Below the pieces are notes generated by a model, which was not told the DNA's origin, made no database searches, and saw only the letters and a list, made by a program, of their open reading frames with translations. Below are positions 50,197-59,768 of a stretch of 64,000 nucleotides of DNA, one piece after another; positions within the stretch are counted from its first letter, which is position 1, and every line of letters starts with the position of its first letter. The translations under genes were made by a program, and so were the position numbers. The DNA comes from an uncultured Bacilli bacterium. GTDB taxonomy: Bacteria > Bacillota_I > Bacilli_A > RF39 > UBA660. Location of the stretch: NCBI GenBank assembly GCA_934129945.1, contig CAKOXC010000002.1:62001-126000 (forward strand), given 5' to 3'.

Positions 50197-51051
50197 CTAT
50201 TTTATTCCTTCAAGTTTCTTTTGCGCTTTTATTTCTAATTTTTTCTTTTCTTTTTCAAGCTCTTTTAAACTTTTTTCTGGTGTTGGCATTTCTTCAGGCA
50301 TTATTCCACCAATATCTGCGATTGCTTTTCTAACTTTTTTCCCAACCTCATAATGTACATCTTTTGCTTCTTTTTCTCCTTGTACATTATCTTTTAAAAG
50401 TTTTTGTTTTGTTTGATTTATTCTAAATAAATTAGCAACTAATTCATCTTCATTCATATTATCCAAAATATCTTCTCTATAACGTAATTTTTTTCTTTTA
50501 AAAATATCGTCAGCAGTTTCTCCATTATATAATCCTTTATATCCTGCATTATGAAATTCAGCCATATTTTTAACGCCAGCAGATGAAGCGACCTTTTGTA
50601 ATGTATAATTACCTTGTCTTGTTAACTTTCTTTGATAAAATCTTTTTTCATCATCTGATAATGAATCATATTCTTGCTCTGTTATTTCTTGTTTTCTTGT
50701 TTGTATAGCAAAATATGTTTGTCCTAAAGCAACAACTTCTTTATTTGGATCAGCATTTTGTACTATTAAATAACATATATATCTTGAAAGTTTATAATCT
50801 TTAATAATTTCTTCTTTGCCTTTACCAGTTTTTATTGGCTTGTTGACCTCAACAACCCAATCTTCTTCGCTTGAAACGCTGTTATTTGCTGCTAAAACTG
50901 CTTTATCTATTACTTTTTGAAAATTTCTCCAGTCTTTATATTCCAATACTTTTTGTAATTCACGCGCATACCAATATTCATTTTCATATTCATCTATATG
51001 TTTAATATTCTCAAAAATATTGTTAGTATATCTATCTCCAAGTTTCTTCAT
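50197..51051 (-). CDS. dinD: DinD-type DNA damage-inducible protein (copy 2)
   Basis: 284 residues, full length, with the same landmarks as copy 1 (RYICYLIVQNADPNKEVVALGQ, YFAIQTRKQEITEQEYD, FHNAGYKGLYNGETADDIFKRKKL, HYEVGKKVRKAI, GGIMPEEMPTPEKSLKELE). The N-terminal 120 residues differ more between the copies than the rest. C-terminal coiled-coil extension of about 12 Lys-rich residues. SD AAAGGAGAT. No LexA box is evident upstream. Confidence 0.85.
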   Translation of the reverse strand: MKKLGDRYTNNIFENIKHIDEYENEYWYARELQKVLEYKDWRNFQKVIDKAVLAANNSVSSEEDWVVEVNKPIKTGKGKEEIIKDYKLSRYICYLIVQNADPNKEVVALGQTYFAIQTRKQEITEQEYDSLSDDEKRFYQRKLTRQGNYTLQKVASSAGVKNMAEFHNAGYKGLYNGETADDIFKRKKLRYREDILDNMNEDELVANLFRINQTKQKLLKDNVQGEKEAKDVHYEVGKKVRKAIADIGGIMPEEMPTPEKSLKELEKEKKKLEIKAQKKLEGIK

Positions 51052-51129
51052 TACTATCTCCTTTTTTATTGATTTATATAAAAGTTTTCCATAAGTCGAT
51101 TTTTACATCTATAATCCAATTTTTTTGTA

Positions 51130-51729
51130 TTAATTAATTTTGTTTAATTTATTGTAACTTCCTGTTTTTGATAAAACTTTATACCCTTCTTTTTGTCTTA
51201 ATTTTTTTCTTTCATCTACATCAAGTACTAATACTTTCTCTGCTATATCAATATGTAATACTCCGTCTAAATGATCAAGTTCATGAGAAAGTACGGTTGA
51301 TTCAAATCCTTCAAAAACATCTTCATGTTTTTCACCATTTAAATCAATATAATCAACTAAAATCTTATATGGTCTTTTTACTAGTCCTGTATTATTAAGA
51401 CAGCTAGCACAAGCTTCCCAGTATTCAGTTAATCCTTCACGTAATTTTACAACAGGATTTATTAAAACCCTTGCCTCATTATATTTTTCGTCGTCTTCAG
51501 TAGCAGTATCTTCTTGCATTTTATTTATTATATCAAGATTAGTATTCTTTAAATAAATTAACCTCTTAGGAATTCCAAGTTGAACAGCTGCCATAGCCAT
51601 AACTCTATTTTCCTTACAGTATTTCTCTAATATCTTTATATCATTTAGTAAATCTTCATCATTAAGAACTACTTCCTTTGATATTTGTCTCAAAAATTCT
51701 TCATCATCATAAATTGTTATAGCCTTCAT
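51130..51729 (-). CDS. Peptide deformylase-like protein (divergent)
   Basis: 199 residues. Motif 1 MAMAAVQLGIPKRLIYL (usual GxGxAAxQ weakened), motif 2 EACASCL in place of EGCLS but with Glu, Cys and Ser in register, motif 3 SHELDHLDGVLH with the catalytic Glu and metal His pair. This divergent type is common as a second deformylase in Firmicutes; activity is likely but the substrate range may differ. Downstream of it lies dinD copy 2. Confidence 0.85.
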   Translation of the reverse strand: MKAITIYDDEEFLRQISKEVVLNDEDLLNDIKILEKYCKENRVMAMAAVQLGIPKRLIYLKNTNLDIINKMQEDTATEDDEKYNEARVLINPVVKLREGLTEYWEACASCLNNTGLVKRPYKILVDYIDLNGEKHEDVFEGFESTVLSHELDHLDGVLHIDIAEKVLVLDVDERKKLRQKEGYKVLSKTGSYNKLNKIN

Positions 51730-52137
51730 TTTATAATCTCCATTTCTTCAAATAATTTTTCTATTCTATTATAATATATAACTTAAAAACCATAAATATC
51801 AAATTAAACACTAAATCAAATTTTGTCCGAATATCACAGGCATCTGTAACTATTTTATAACTAGTTTTTTTGTTCAACTTTTTTATTTGATGGTTGAAGT
51901 TGATTAAATAAATTTGAAAAACATAAGTTAACCAGAATGTATTTTTTTCTTGAAATCAATATAATCGGACTGTAAAATATAATACCATTACAGGAAAAAT
52001 TATAGATAAGAAAGAATAAAATTATAACCACGTTTTTTACAACAGTAAAAATGAAACGTTGTAAAAATATAATAATATTCATAATTATTATCACTATATA
52101 AATATAATGTTGGTAGTGAACAACTAATTCCATTCTA
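51730..52137. other. Gene-free AT-rich stretch with a perfect hairpin
   Basis: No convincing gene. A perfect 10-bp inverted repeat TTTTTACAAC/GTTGTAAAAA with a 14-base loop lies at 52034-52067. A 90-codon frame over 51861-52133 has no SD and looks like chance. Confidence 0.5.
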
Positions 52138-52345
52138 AGAAACTGTATAAGCTAATTTAACTTCATTTTCTATATTATTTAAATATGATTCATTATTTTC
52201 AATTTCCAACCTGTTATATTTACTAATTTCATGTAATACCTTTTCTACATTATATAATCATTTATATCTTGCATTATGAAATTCAGCCATATTTTTAATA
52301 TCAACAACTAAACCAACTTTTTGAAGTGTATAATTACCCTGCTTG
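52138..52345 (-). pseudogene. Remnant of a third DinD gene
   Basis: Minus-strand translation from about 52345 reads GNYTLQKVGLVVDIKNMAEFHNARYK, a stop, then LYNVEKVL and later SYLNNIENEVKLAYTVS. It aligns with GNYTLQKVASSAGVKNMAEFHNAGYKGLYN and ILDN of copy 2. A TGA replaces Gly and the flanks are gone. Confidence 0.7.
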
Positions 52346-52422
52346 TTCTAATTTACTAAAATTTTAATCATGATAAAATATTAATATCCTACATGTTTTA
52401 TTAATATTTTAAAAATTTATGA

Positions 52423-54108
52423 TTATTTTTGAACTTTTCCATTATTTATATGGATTATTTCATCAAAATTTTTAATTAATTCCATATCATGACTAATCAC
52501 AATAATGGTTTTATTTGTTGCAAGTTCATCTAGTAGTTCTTTAATATATTCTGTATTTTCTTTATCTAAAGCACTTGTAGGTTCATCAAATAAAATAATT
52601 TTTGATTTTTTTACGATTGCTCTTGCTATTGCTATCCTTTGTTTTTGACCACCTGATAAATTTGTTGATTTATCATTTATTATTGTATTATAACCTTCAG
52701 GCATCTTTAATACAAATTCGTCTAATTTAGCTTTTTGACAGGCATCTTCAAAATCCTCTTTGGTAGCATTCTTGTTTGATAATAGAATATTATCTTTTAT
52801 ACTTATATTAAAAATAAAGGGATCTTGATATACAACAGATATATTATTAATTATAGATTCTTTGTCTAATTCCTTCAAATCAACATTATCGATTTTTATG
52901 CTTCCTTTATAATCATCATAATAATGTAACATCAACTTCATAATTGTTGTTTTTCCAGATCCACTTTTTCCTATCAATGCTGTCTTTTTGTTTGGCTTTA
53001 TTTTAAATGAAATATTTTTTATTACAAATTTAGAATTGTTGTATTCAAAATTTACATTGTCAAATTCTATATTTCCTTTGACTTTATCTAATTTTTTTGT
53101 CCCAAATCTCTCTTCTTTTATTTCATTATTTGATAATATTTTCATATTTTTTTCAATATTTTTGATAAAACTTGGAACATCAATACTATTTTCTATAATA
53201 TGATTAAAATATATATTTATAATATTACTTATATATGTACTTAATAAAATTACTTTAGTTGTATCAAAATCAAATTTTGAAATCAATATTATTAAAATTA
53301 ATATCAAAAATAAATCTGATAACTTCCAAATGTCCCATCTTATAACATTTGTAGTTACCCAATAATTTGCTTTTTTATCTTTTAAACTACAAAGTTCATC
53401 ATTAATATCTTTATATTTTTTTACATATGTCTTTTCAGCGTCTAAAACTTTTAATTCTTTAAATCCTAATATTGTTTGGTTTAACAAGGTTGATGCTTCA
53501 TATGTTTTTTCATATTCTAAATTAGTAACTTTTTTTGTTTTTGAAATGTAGACTCTTGTTAATATTGTTAACAGTAATAAAACTATTGCTACTAATAACC
53601 AAATTATAAAATCGATAAAAAATATAATTATAAACAAAATAATTAAATATAAAACTTTTGTCACAGCCCATAAATATTTTGTTAATATGCTAATCATTTG
53701 TTCATTTGCATTTTCGACTGTCGTAAATAACTCTCCAACATTTATTTTTTCAAAGTCTGAATGTGACATTTTTATAATTTTTTTATAAAGATTTATTCTT
53801 ATTTTTTGAGCAAATTTTATACTAACCTTTTTAGATATTTTATGATGATAATAATGTAAAATATTAAGGCCAATAAATGACACTATCATATAGATGATTA
53901 TATATTTAATTGCTGTATCAAAATTTTTTTCTATTACATTTGATAATGAATATGATAAAGTTGTATTTGTTACAATTTCAGATAAAATAAATAGCACCAT
54001 TAAAATTAAAGATATTATATACCATTTTTTATATTCCTTTGTATAATCAAGTACACTTTTTATAGCCGTTATAAAACTCATATTATTATTTTTAGTACTT
54101 TTATTCAT
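52423..54108 (-). CDS. ABC transporter, fused permease-ATPase
   Basis: 561 residues. Six membrane helices (about 30-300) and an ATPase with Walker A GKSGSGKTT, Q-loop VYQDPFIFN, signature NLSGGQKQR, Walker B IILFDEPTSALD and the switch His in VISHD. No peptidase domain. Such half-transporters work as homodimers exporting lipids, drugs or peptides; the substrate cannot be told. SD GGAAAGGAA. Single gene. Confidence 0.9.
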   Translation of the reverse strand: MNKSTKNNNMSFITAIKSVLDYTKEYKKWYIISLILMVLFILSEIVTNTTLSYSLSNVIEKNFDTAIKYIIIYMIVSFIGLNILHYYHHKISKKVSIKFAQKIRINLYKKIIKMSHSDFEKINVGELFTTVENANEQMISILTKYLWAVTKVLYLIILFIIIFFIDFIIWLLVAIVLLLLTILTRVYISKTKKVTNLEYEKTYEASTLLNQTILGFKELKVLDAEKTYVKKYKDINDELCSLKDKKANYWVTTNVIRWDIWKLSDLFLILILIILISKFDFDTTKVILLSTYISNIINIYFNHIIENSIDVPSFIKNIEKNMKILSNNEIKEERFGTKKLDKVKGNIEFDNVNFEYNNSKFVIKNISFKIKPNKKTALIGKSGSGKTTIMKLMLHYYDDYKGSIKIDNVDLKELDKESIINNISVVYQDPFIFNISIKDNILLSNKNATKEDFEDACQKAKLDEFVLKMPEGYNTIINDKSTNLSGGQKQRIAIARAIVKKSKIILFDEPTSALDKENTEYIKELLDELATNKTIIVISHDMELIKNFDEIIHINNGKVQK

Positions 54109-54205
54109 AAAACTAAATTCCTTTCCTAATTTTATATCAGCATATCATAAAATTGATTAGTTTTACAAGACCTCCTAAACATAAATATTTTATTAAAATA
54201 ATTCA

Positions 54206-54772
54206 TTATTTTAATAATAGTAAATTTTTCTCTTGAATTTCATATTCACTGATTAAATAATGATATTTATTTGCTTGAGCAAGTAAATCACTCTTTTTTA
54301 ATTCAAATAATAATTTTATGTCTTCTTTTGAAAATAATTTTAATATTTTTTGAAGCTCATTTTGTTCTAATTTACCAAAATTTAAATCATGATAAACTAT
54401 TAATTTAGATACTTTATTTTTTAAATCATCAGGAATATTAAACTTATTACAGAACTTTAGAAATATTTCATTTGATTTATTCCAATGATTATAAAAATGA
54501 CCAACTTTATTTTCGTCTTCTTTATAAACATAAGGTTTACCTATATCATGAAATAAAGCTGCAAGTCTTAATGTTAAATTATTAGAAACACCATCAACTA
54601 CATGAAGAATATGTTCATAAACATCATAAGTGTGCCATTCATTATTTTGATTAAATCCCTTAGATTTTTCTAATTCTGGAATTAATAGAAAAATTTCTTT
54701 TTCATGATCTTTTATTAATTTACTAGGCTTATCACTCAATAAAATATTAAATAAATTTTTAACATTGTCCAT
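54206..54772 (-). CDS. HD-domain phosphohydrolase-like protein
   Basis: 188 residues from the ATG at 54772. HD domain: HTYDVYEHILHVVDGV, AALFHDIGKP, GHFYNHWNKSNEIF, VYHDLNFG, resembling the HD part of bacterial CCA-adding enzymes and related tRNA-nucleotidyltransferase-HD proteins but without the nucleotidyltransferase domain. Probably a metal-dependent phosphohydrolase. A fragment of a similar gene remains at 48.9 kb. Confidence 0.8.
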   Translation of the reverse strand: MDNVKNLFNILLSDKPSKLIKDHEKEIFLLIPELEKSKGFNQNNEWHTYDVYEHILHVVDGVSNNLTLRLAALFHDIGKPYVYKEDENKVGHFYNHWNKSNEIFLKFCNKFNIPDDLKNKVSKLIVYHDLNFGKLEQNELQKILKLFSKEDIKLLFELKKSDLLAQANKYHYLISEYEIQEKNLLLLK

Positions 54773-54825
54773 TCTTTTCAACTCACTTTTATAAACTATA
54801 TTAATAATATCATATCTATTTATTT

Positions 54826-56343
54826 TTAGATATTAAATTCATAATTCAAGTCTATATTTTTAGTTTTTTCATTTATTATTAAACTGTTTGTTGTAAGTAG
54901 TAAACTTGCAATAGAAATAGCACTATTTAAAGAAGATATTAATACTTTTGTAGAATCTAAAACAGTAGTATCATCAATATTTTCAAACTTATCAGTGACA
55001 AGATTATATACTTTTTTATAATTGCTTTTTACTATTTCATTTTTTATTTCATTATAATCAAGCATAGCATTATCAATTATTTTTTTAAATGGTTTTTCTA
55101 ATATATTTTTCAAAATAAATTTTTCATTTAATTTTGCTGCTACTTCTAAGTATGAAATACCTCCACCTATAGATACTCCTTCATCAAGAGAAAAAATAGC
55201 ATTAATTGCATCATCAAAATGCATTTTAGTTTCTCGTATTTCTGTATTTGTTTTACCACCAACTTCTATTAAAGCAAGGCCATTTTTTAACATTGATTTT
55301 CTTCTTTGATAAAATTCAATATCAAAATCATTAGTTAAATCATTAATGGCTAAATTAATTTTATTTACATAATCTTTAATATTAATATCAAAATATATAG
55401 TAGTTTTTTCTTTATTAATTTTAATTTCTTTTAAAATTCCAAAATAATAATCTTCTTTAAATATTTTAGCGCCACTTATTTTCACTATATCCTGAGATAT
55501 TAAAAACTTTCTAATTCCATATTCAGGATTTTTTAACAAATAAATATTTAAATCACTATCATAGTTTATGGCTAAAACATTATTAATTAAATCTTCATCA
55601 TAATCATCTGCTAAAATCACTAAATCTTTTTTTCTATCAAGGCATTCATTAATAATATCACTTACAGTTTCTAAATCTTCTATTTTATTATTAGTTACTA
55701 AAATGTAAGGATTTTTTAACTCTATCAAATTACTATCTTTAAAAAAGTAATCACTAGCAACTATAGTATCTATTTCATAACCTTTAAAATATATAACTTT
55801 TGTATTTTCTTTAGTACCAGTAGTTATTGTTATCCCATTTTTATTTTTTATTTTAGAAGCAACTTCATAAATAATTTCGCCATATTCTTTTTTTCCTGAT
55901 GAAGTAATAGCAATACTTCTTTTTTCTTTTTCTGAAGGCTTATGAGAAATATTTTTTAAATACCTAACTATTTCATTTCTTTCTTTTATTAATTCATTGT
56001 TTATTTCATATTTAGAAATTCCATTATTTATTAATTTATAGGATTCTTCTATAATAGATTTTACTAAAACTAAAGAAGTTGTCGTTCCATCTCCCACTAG
56101 TTCATCAGTTTTTATTGAAGACTCTTTAAGTATTTCTAATATAGCATTAATACATAAATCTTCACTTTCTACATTTCTTGCAATTGTTACACCATCGTTG
56201 GTTATAAACGTTGGTAAGTCTGTTGAGGCAATAATCGAATTTGTTCCCTTTGGACCTATTGAAGATTCTACGGGATTACAAATTAAATTTACTGCTTCAA
56301 TTATTATTTTATCTAAATCTTTACCTGATATAACTTTTTTCAT
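54826..56343 (-). CDS. Divergent GroEL-like chaperonin (no GroES nearby)
   Basis: 505 residues, about 40 shorter than GroEL and lacking the GGM tail. ATP-site residues are kept: SIGPKGTNS, ITNDGVTIA, VGDGTTTS, SIGGGISYLE and the Asp in FDDAINAIF. Apical-domain YFFKDSNLIELKNPYILV is recognisable but divergent. It overlaps the TIGR03915-type gene by 4 bases and is the third gene of a message that begins with a radical-SAM repair protein. A paralog with a private client, rather than the housekeeping chaperonin, is inferred. Confidence 0.8.
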   Translation of the reverse strand: MKKVISGKDLDKIIIEAVNLICNPVESSIGPKGTNSIIASTDLPTFITNDGVTIARNVESEDLCINAILEILKESSIKTDELVGDGTTTSLVLVKSIIEESYKLINNGISKYEINNELIKERNEIVRYLKNISHKPSEKEKRSIAITSSGKKEYGEIIYEVASKIKNKNGITITTGTKENTKVIYFKGYEIDTIVASDYFFKDSNLIELKNPYILVTNNKIEDLETVSDIINECLDRKKDLVILADDYDEDLINNVLAINYDSDLNIYLLKNPEYGIRKFLISQDIVKISGAKIFKEDYYFGILKEIKINKEKTTIYFDINIKDYVNKINLAINDLTNDFDIEFYQRRKSMLKNGLALIEVGGKTNTEIRETKMHFDDAINAIFSLDEGVSIGGGISYLEVAAKLNEKFILKNILEKPFKKIIDNAMLDYNEIKNEIVKSNYKKVYNLVTDKFENIDDTTVLDSTKVLISSLNSAISIASLLLTTNSLIINEKTKNIDLNYEFNI

Positions 56344-57095
56344 ATTTCGTCACTCACTTCCAATATATATTTCCAATACTTTTTCGGCATAAAATTCATT
56401 CTACATCTATCATTTTTTCTTTCAGTTATTCCAATTGTTTTATAAAATTCATTCCACAAATTTTCAAAATTGCTTTCTTCTTCACTCAATTTTAAATTTG
56501 TGATTTTAAAATTTTCTTCATTTATTATATAGAAATTCTTTTTATCAAAAATACTATATATTTTTCTATTTACATCTTTAATAATCCAATAATCAGTATT
56601 CAATCTATTTTTAAAATGAAGAGATAGTAAATATAAAATATTGTTAGTTGGATTAATTTCAGCATAATAAATTTCATTTTCATATTTTTTAAATCGTGTA
56701 AATCCCTTAAATTTATGATTTTCACTGGTTACATATTTACTTATCTTAACACAATTTAAAATTTCTTTAATATTTTTCATATAGATTGTTTTTTCTTTGT
56801 ATTTTAGTGAATAAAGAATAAATTTATAAATTAAGATTTCTTTATCTTCTTCATTAGACAAAAAGACTTTAAATACTACATTAAAATTATTGTTACCAAT
56901 ATTTTTTATTAAATAATCAATTATTTTATCATCTTCAATTAAATCTAGTAAGCAAGTTTCGTCAAATAAACCTGGAGTATAATCTATTTCTTTTATATTT
57001 CTAGGAATAATTTTTTTTCTAATTAATAAAATGCATAAATAAAGAAAACTTACAAAATTATTATTATATAAATATATTTTATTATCTTTAATCAT
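56340..57095 (-). CDS. TIGR03915/DUF4130-type predicted DNA repair partner
   Basis: 251 residues. C-terminal motif ITERKNDRCRMNFMPKKYWKYILE and FTRFKKYENEIYYAEINPTNNIL are characteristic of the DUF4130 (uracil-DNA-glycosylase-like) family, which is regularly encoded next to a TIGR03916 radical-SAM protein, as here (8-base overlap). Predicted to act in DNA base repair; biochemistry not established to my knowledge. Confidence 0.82.
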   Translation of the reverse strand: MIKDNKIYLYNNNFVSFLYLCILLIRKKIIPRNIKEIDYTPGLFDETCLLDLIEDDKIIDYLIKNIGNNNFNVVFKVFLSNEEDKEILIYKFILYSLKYKEKTIYMKNIKEILNCVKISKYVTSENHKFKGFTRFKKYENEIYYAEINPTNNILYLLSLHFKNRLNTDYWIIKDVNRKIYSIFDKKNFYIINEENFKITNLKLSEEESNFENLWNEFYKTIGITERKNDRCRMNFMPKKYWKYILEVSDEI

Positions 57096-58299
57096 TAAAT
57101 AAACACAACTGTTTTATATTTTGTCTTTTTTCTTTTAAGTCTTCTAACATTAAGCATTTTTCTATTATTTCCTTTTTAAACATGGATTCCGAAGCATAAT
57201 ATTTTCCATTACATAAAATAAAATATTTAGCTCTTTTTAAAACTATATTCATATTTTTTAAGTCTTTAAAAGTAATTTTAAAATATTTTCTTGAACTATA
57301 TATTTTTTTAGCACCTTTTACTCCAACTCCAGGGATTTGTAATAATTCATCAAAACTGCATGTATTTATTTCTTTTGGAAATCTTTCTAAATTTCTTAGT
57401 GCCCATGTAATTTTAGGATCTAATAAAAGATTAAGATTAGGATTTTTTTCGTCAACTAAATCATTTATTTTGAATTTGTAAAAACGTAGTAACCAATCAA
57501 CTTGGTATAATCTATTCTCTCTTTTAAGAGGTGGAGAGGCAAGCATTGGAAGTAAATTATCTTTATTTACGGGAACATAAGCAGAATAAAATACTCTTTT
57601 TAAATTATAAACTTTATACATTTTATCACTTTTATTTAAAATATCTAAATCTGTTTCTTTAGTAGCTCCGATAATCATTTGAGTACTTTGACCTGCTGGT
57701 ACGTATGATCTACTACGATTTTTTTTAACATAAGACATAATTTTTGTAACCTTATTTTCATCTTTATTTGGAGCCAATAGTTTTAAACCATTTTGAGTAG
57801 GAAGTTCAATATTAGCACTCATTCTATCAACTAATGCTCCAAGTTTTTTTAAGAGTATTTCACTAGTTCCAGGAATTGCTTTAACATGAATATAACCATT
57901 AAATTTATACTTTCTTCGAAGATCTGTTATTGCTTCAATCAAAAGATTTGTTGTATAATCCGGATTTTTAATAATCCCTGATGATAAAAACAACCCCTCA
58001 ATATAATTTCTTTTATAAAAATTCATTGTTAACTCACAAATTTCTTCTTTCGTAAAAATTGTTCGTTTTATATTATTACTTTTTCTATTTGGACAATATT
58101 TGCAATCAAAAATACATGCATTTGTTAAAAGAATTTTTAAAAGTGAGATACATCTTCCATCACTAGCAAAAGAATGACATATTCCTGAAATATTTGTATT
58201 TCCAACACCGTCTCTATCTCTTTTACTTCCACTAGAAGAACATGAAGCATCATACTTAGCACTATTTGCTAATATTTTTAGTTTTTCTTTTATATCCAT
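57088..58299 (-). CDS. Putative DNA modification/repair radical SAM protein (TIGR03916 type)
   Basis: 403 residues. Conserved N-terminus KLKILANSAKYDASCSSSGS and GICHSFASDGRC, then the [4Fe-4S] motif CIFDCKYCPNR (CxxxCxxC), a TIM-barrel with RMSANIELPT and VPAGQSTQMIIGA, and a C-terminal helix-hairpin-helix LLQIPGVGVKGAKKI that suggests DNA binding. First gene of the operon with the DUF4130 partner and the chaperonin-like gene. A promoter with a LexA/DinR-like box precedes it. Confidence 0.9.
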   Translation of the reverse strand: MDIKEKLKILANSAKYDASCSSSGSKRDRDGVGNTNISGICHSFASDGRCISLLKILLTNACIFDCKYCPNRKSNNIKRTIFTKEEICELTMNFYKRNYIEGLFLSSGIIKNPDYTTNLLIEAITDLRRKYKFNGYIHVKAIPGTSEILLKKLGALVDRMSANIELPTQNGLKLLAPNKDENKVTKIMSYVKKNRSRSYVPAGQSTQMIIGATKETDLDILNKSDKMYKVYNLKRVFYSAYVPVNKDNLLPMLASPPLKRENRLYQVDWLLRFYKFKINDLVDEKNPNLNLLLDPKITWALRNLERFPKEINTCSFDELLQIPGVGVKGAKKIYSSRKYFKITFKDLKNMNIVLKRAKYFILCNGKYYASESMFKKEIIEKCLMLEDLKEKRQNIKQLCLFND

Positions 58300-58317
58300 A
58301 AAATCACTTCCAATTTA

Positions 58318-58347
58318 ATTATAATACATTTGTTCGTGATATTACAA
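58318..58347 (-). promoter_or_regulatory. Promoter with LexA/DinR-like SOS box
   Basis: On the minus strand TTGTAA, 18 bases, TATAAT. CGAACAAATGTATT (58323-58336) matches the Bacillus DinR consensus CGAACRNRYGTTYC at 12 of 14 positions and abuts the -10 box, a position that would block RNA polymerase. Confidence 0.6.
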
Positions 58348-58385
58348 GCAAAAAAAATTGCCAATTTATGACAACTTCAAACAAT

Positions 58386-59165
58386 TTAATTATTTTTCAT
58401 TAATTTTTCTGCTACCAACAACTTATCTTGAAAATTTTTAGGAATCTTTTTTAGAGCCATTATCTTTAACTCTTCATCTATACCATAAATTGCTTCACAA
58501 ACACTGCCAACAATGCAACAATTGGTATCAGTATCCCCTCCCATATTCAAAGTGATTTTAATTGCATCTTCAAAAGAAGTTGAATTATAAATAGCATAAA
58601 GACAATTTTTTAAAGTTTCATCACATGTGTAATTAAAACTGTCAAAATCTTTATATTCTACATTTAAATTTAATTTTTCATATACTTCATCTTTAGTCAT
58701 TTTCAATCTAAAATAATAAATCATCAAAGCTATTATTCTGCTGCATTTTATTGCTTGTAAAGAATTGTGTGATGGCACTGTTGCAAGATATGCATTTTCT
58801 ATCACATCTTTTTCAGTATTAAATAAATATCCCACCGGTGAAATACGCATCATTGCTCCATTTCCAAAGCTTTCTCCAATAGTATCACTTTTTGCCCATT
58901 TCATAGTACCTAAAGAAAAAGGAGTTTTGAAATATGGTTTGAAATCTGGTTTATAATTTTCATATTCAAGTATATATTTTTTTAAATAATAACCATAATC
59001 TCTATTGTTTAATATTGCATCTAAAATAGCTACCGTTAAAATAGTATCATCACTATAAAAAGATTTATTTTCAATTATTTGCTTCATCACAACAGGTTTA
59101 ATTTCTTTTAATTGATCATATTCATAAATACTTCCCGCTAAATCTCCAATTATGGCTCCAAACAT
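58386..59165 (-). CDS. ADP-ribosylglycohydrolase (DraG-like)
   Basis: 259 residues. Mg-binding motifs: GAIIGDLAGSIYE, YSDDTILTVA, GNGAMMRISPVGYLF, VPSHNSLQA and GGDTDTNCCIVG. Removes ADP-ribose from proteins, nucleic acids or small molecules; the target is unknown. Transcribed towards the repair operon but with a gap of about 85 bases containing that operon's promoter, so not part of it. Confidence 0.9.
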   Translation of the reverse strand: MFGAIIGDLAGSIYEYDQLKEIKPVVMKQIIENKSFYSDDTILTVAILDAILNNRDYGYYLKKYILEYENYKPDFKPYFKTPFSLGTMKWAKSDTIGESFGNGAMMRISPVGYLFNTEKDVIENAYLATVPSHNSLQAIKCSRIIALMIYYFRLKMTKDEVYEKLNLNVEYKDFDSFNYTCDETLKNCLYAIYNSTSFEDAIKITLNMGGDTDTNCCIVGSVCEAIYGIDEELKIMALKKIPKNFQDKLLVAEKLMKNN

Positions 59166-59207
59166 AATGTCACCTCCATACTCATCAATTAACTATTTAG
59201 TTTTTAA

Positions 59208-59684
59208 TCATTTTACCTTTCCAAATCTATTAAAGGGAAATAAAACGAAATTAGACACTCCTAATATTTGCTTTTTCCTTACTGGGCCAAATGTTCTACT
59301 ATCCATTGAAACAGCTCTATTATCACCCATCACAAAATATTCATCATCATTTAAATATTCTTTTGTAAAATCATTTGTATCTGAAGAAGTATAATTTTCT
59401 TTATATAATTTATCATTTATATACAATTTACCTTCTTGGCAATAAATTGAATCCCCTGGGAGTCCAATTATTCTTTTAATTACTTTTTCACTGCCTATAT
59501 CAACAACAACTATATCTCCCCTTTTTATAGAAGCAAGTTTATTTAAAATCATTATTTCTTTATCTTTTAAGGTCTTATCCATTGAAGGTCCATTAACTCT
59601 AACTGGAGTCACAATAAAACTTCTTATTAAAATTACAACTATTAAAATAACGATATAAGGAATTATTTCCTTAAATTTATCCAT
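59208..59684 (-). CDS. lepB: Signal peptidase I
   Basis: Cleaves signal peptides outside the membrane. 158 residues: one N-terminal membrane helix, catalytic Ser in VNGPSMDKTL, Lys in KVIKRIIGLPGD, then YFVMGDNRAVSMDSRTFGPV. Gram-positive short SipS type. The ER-type SipW lineage, which would serve TasA-like proteins, has a different motif, so this is not SipW. Confidence 0.95.
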   Translation of the reverse strand: MDKFKEIIPYIVILIVVILIRSFIVTPVRVNGPSMDKTLKDKEIMILNKLASIKRGDIVVVDIGSEKVIKRIIGLPGDSIYCQEGKLYINDKLYKENYTSSDTNDFTKEYLNDDEYFVMGDNRAVSMDSRTFGPVRKKQILGVSNFVLFPFNRFGKVK

Positions 59685-59744
59685 ATTATCAACTCTTTTC
59701 TATTGATAATTCTAACATAATTTTAGAAGTAAATAAAGTTAAAA

Positions 59745-59768
59745 AAATTCAAGTTTTACCTTGAATTT
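59745..59768 (-). terminator. Terminator of the MATE fusion gene
   Basis: AAATTCAAG/CTTGAATTT stem with a 6-base loop, followed by T on the minus strand. Confidence 0.8.

Noticed and set aside
51861..52133. 90-codon ORF on the minus strand
   Set aside because: No SD, strongly hydrophobic AT-driven composition, and it runs into the DinD remnant. Most likely chance.
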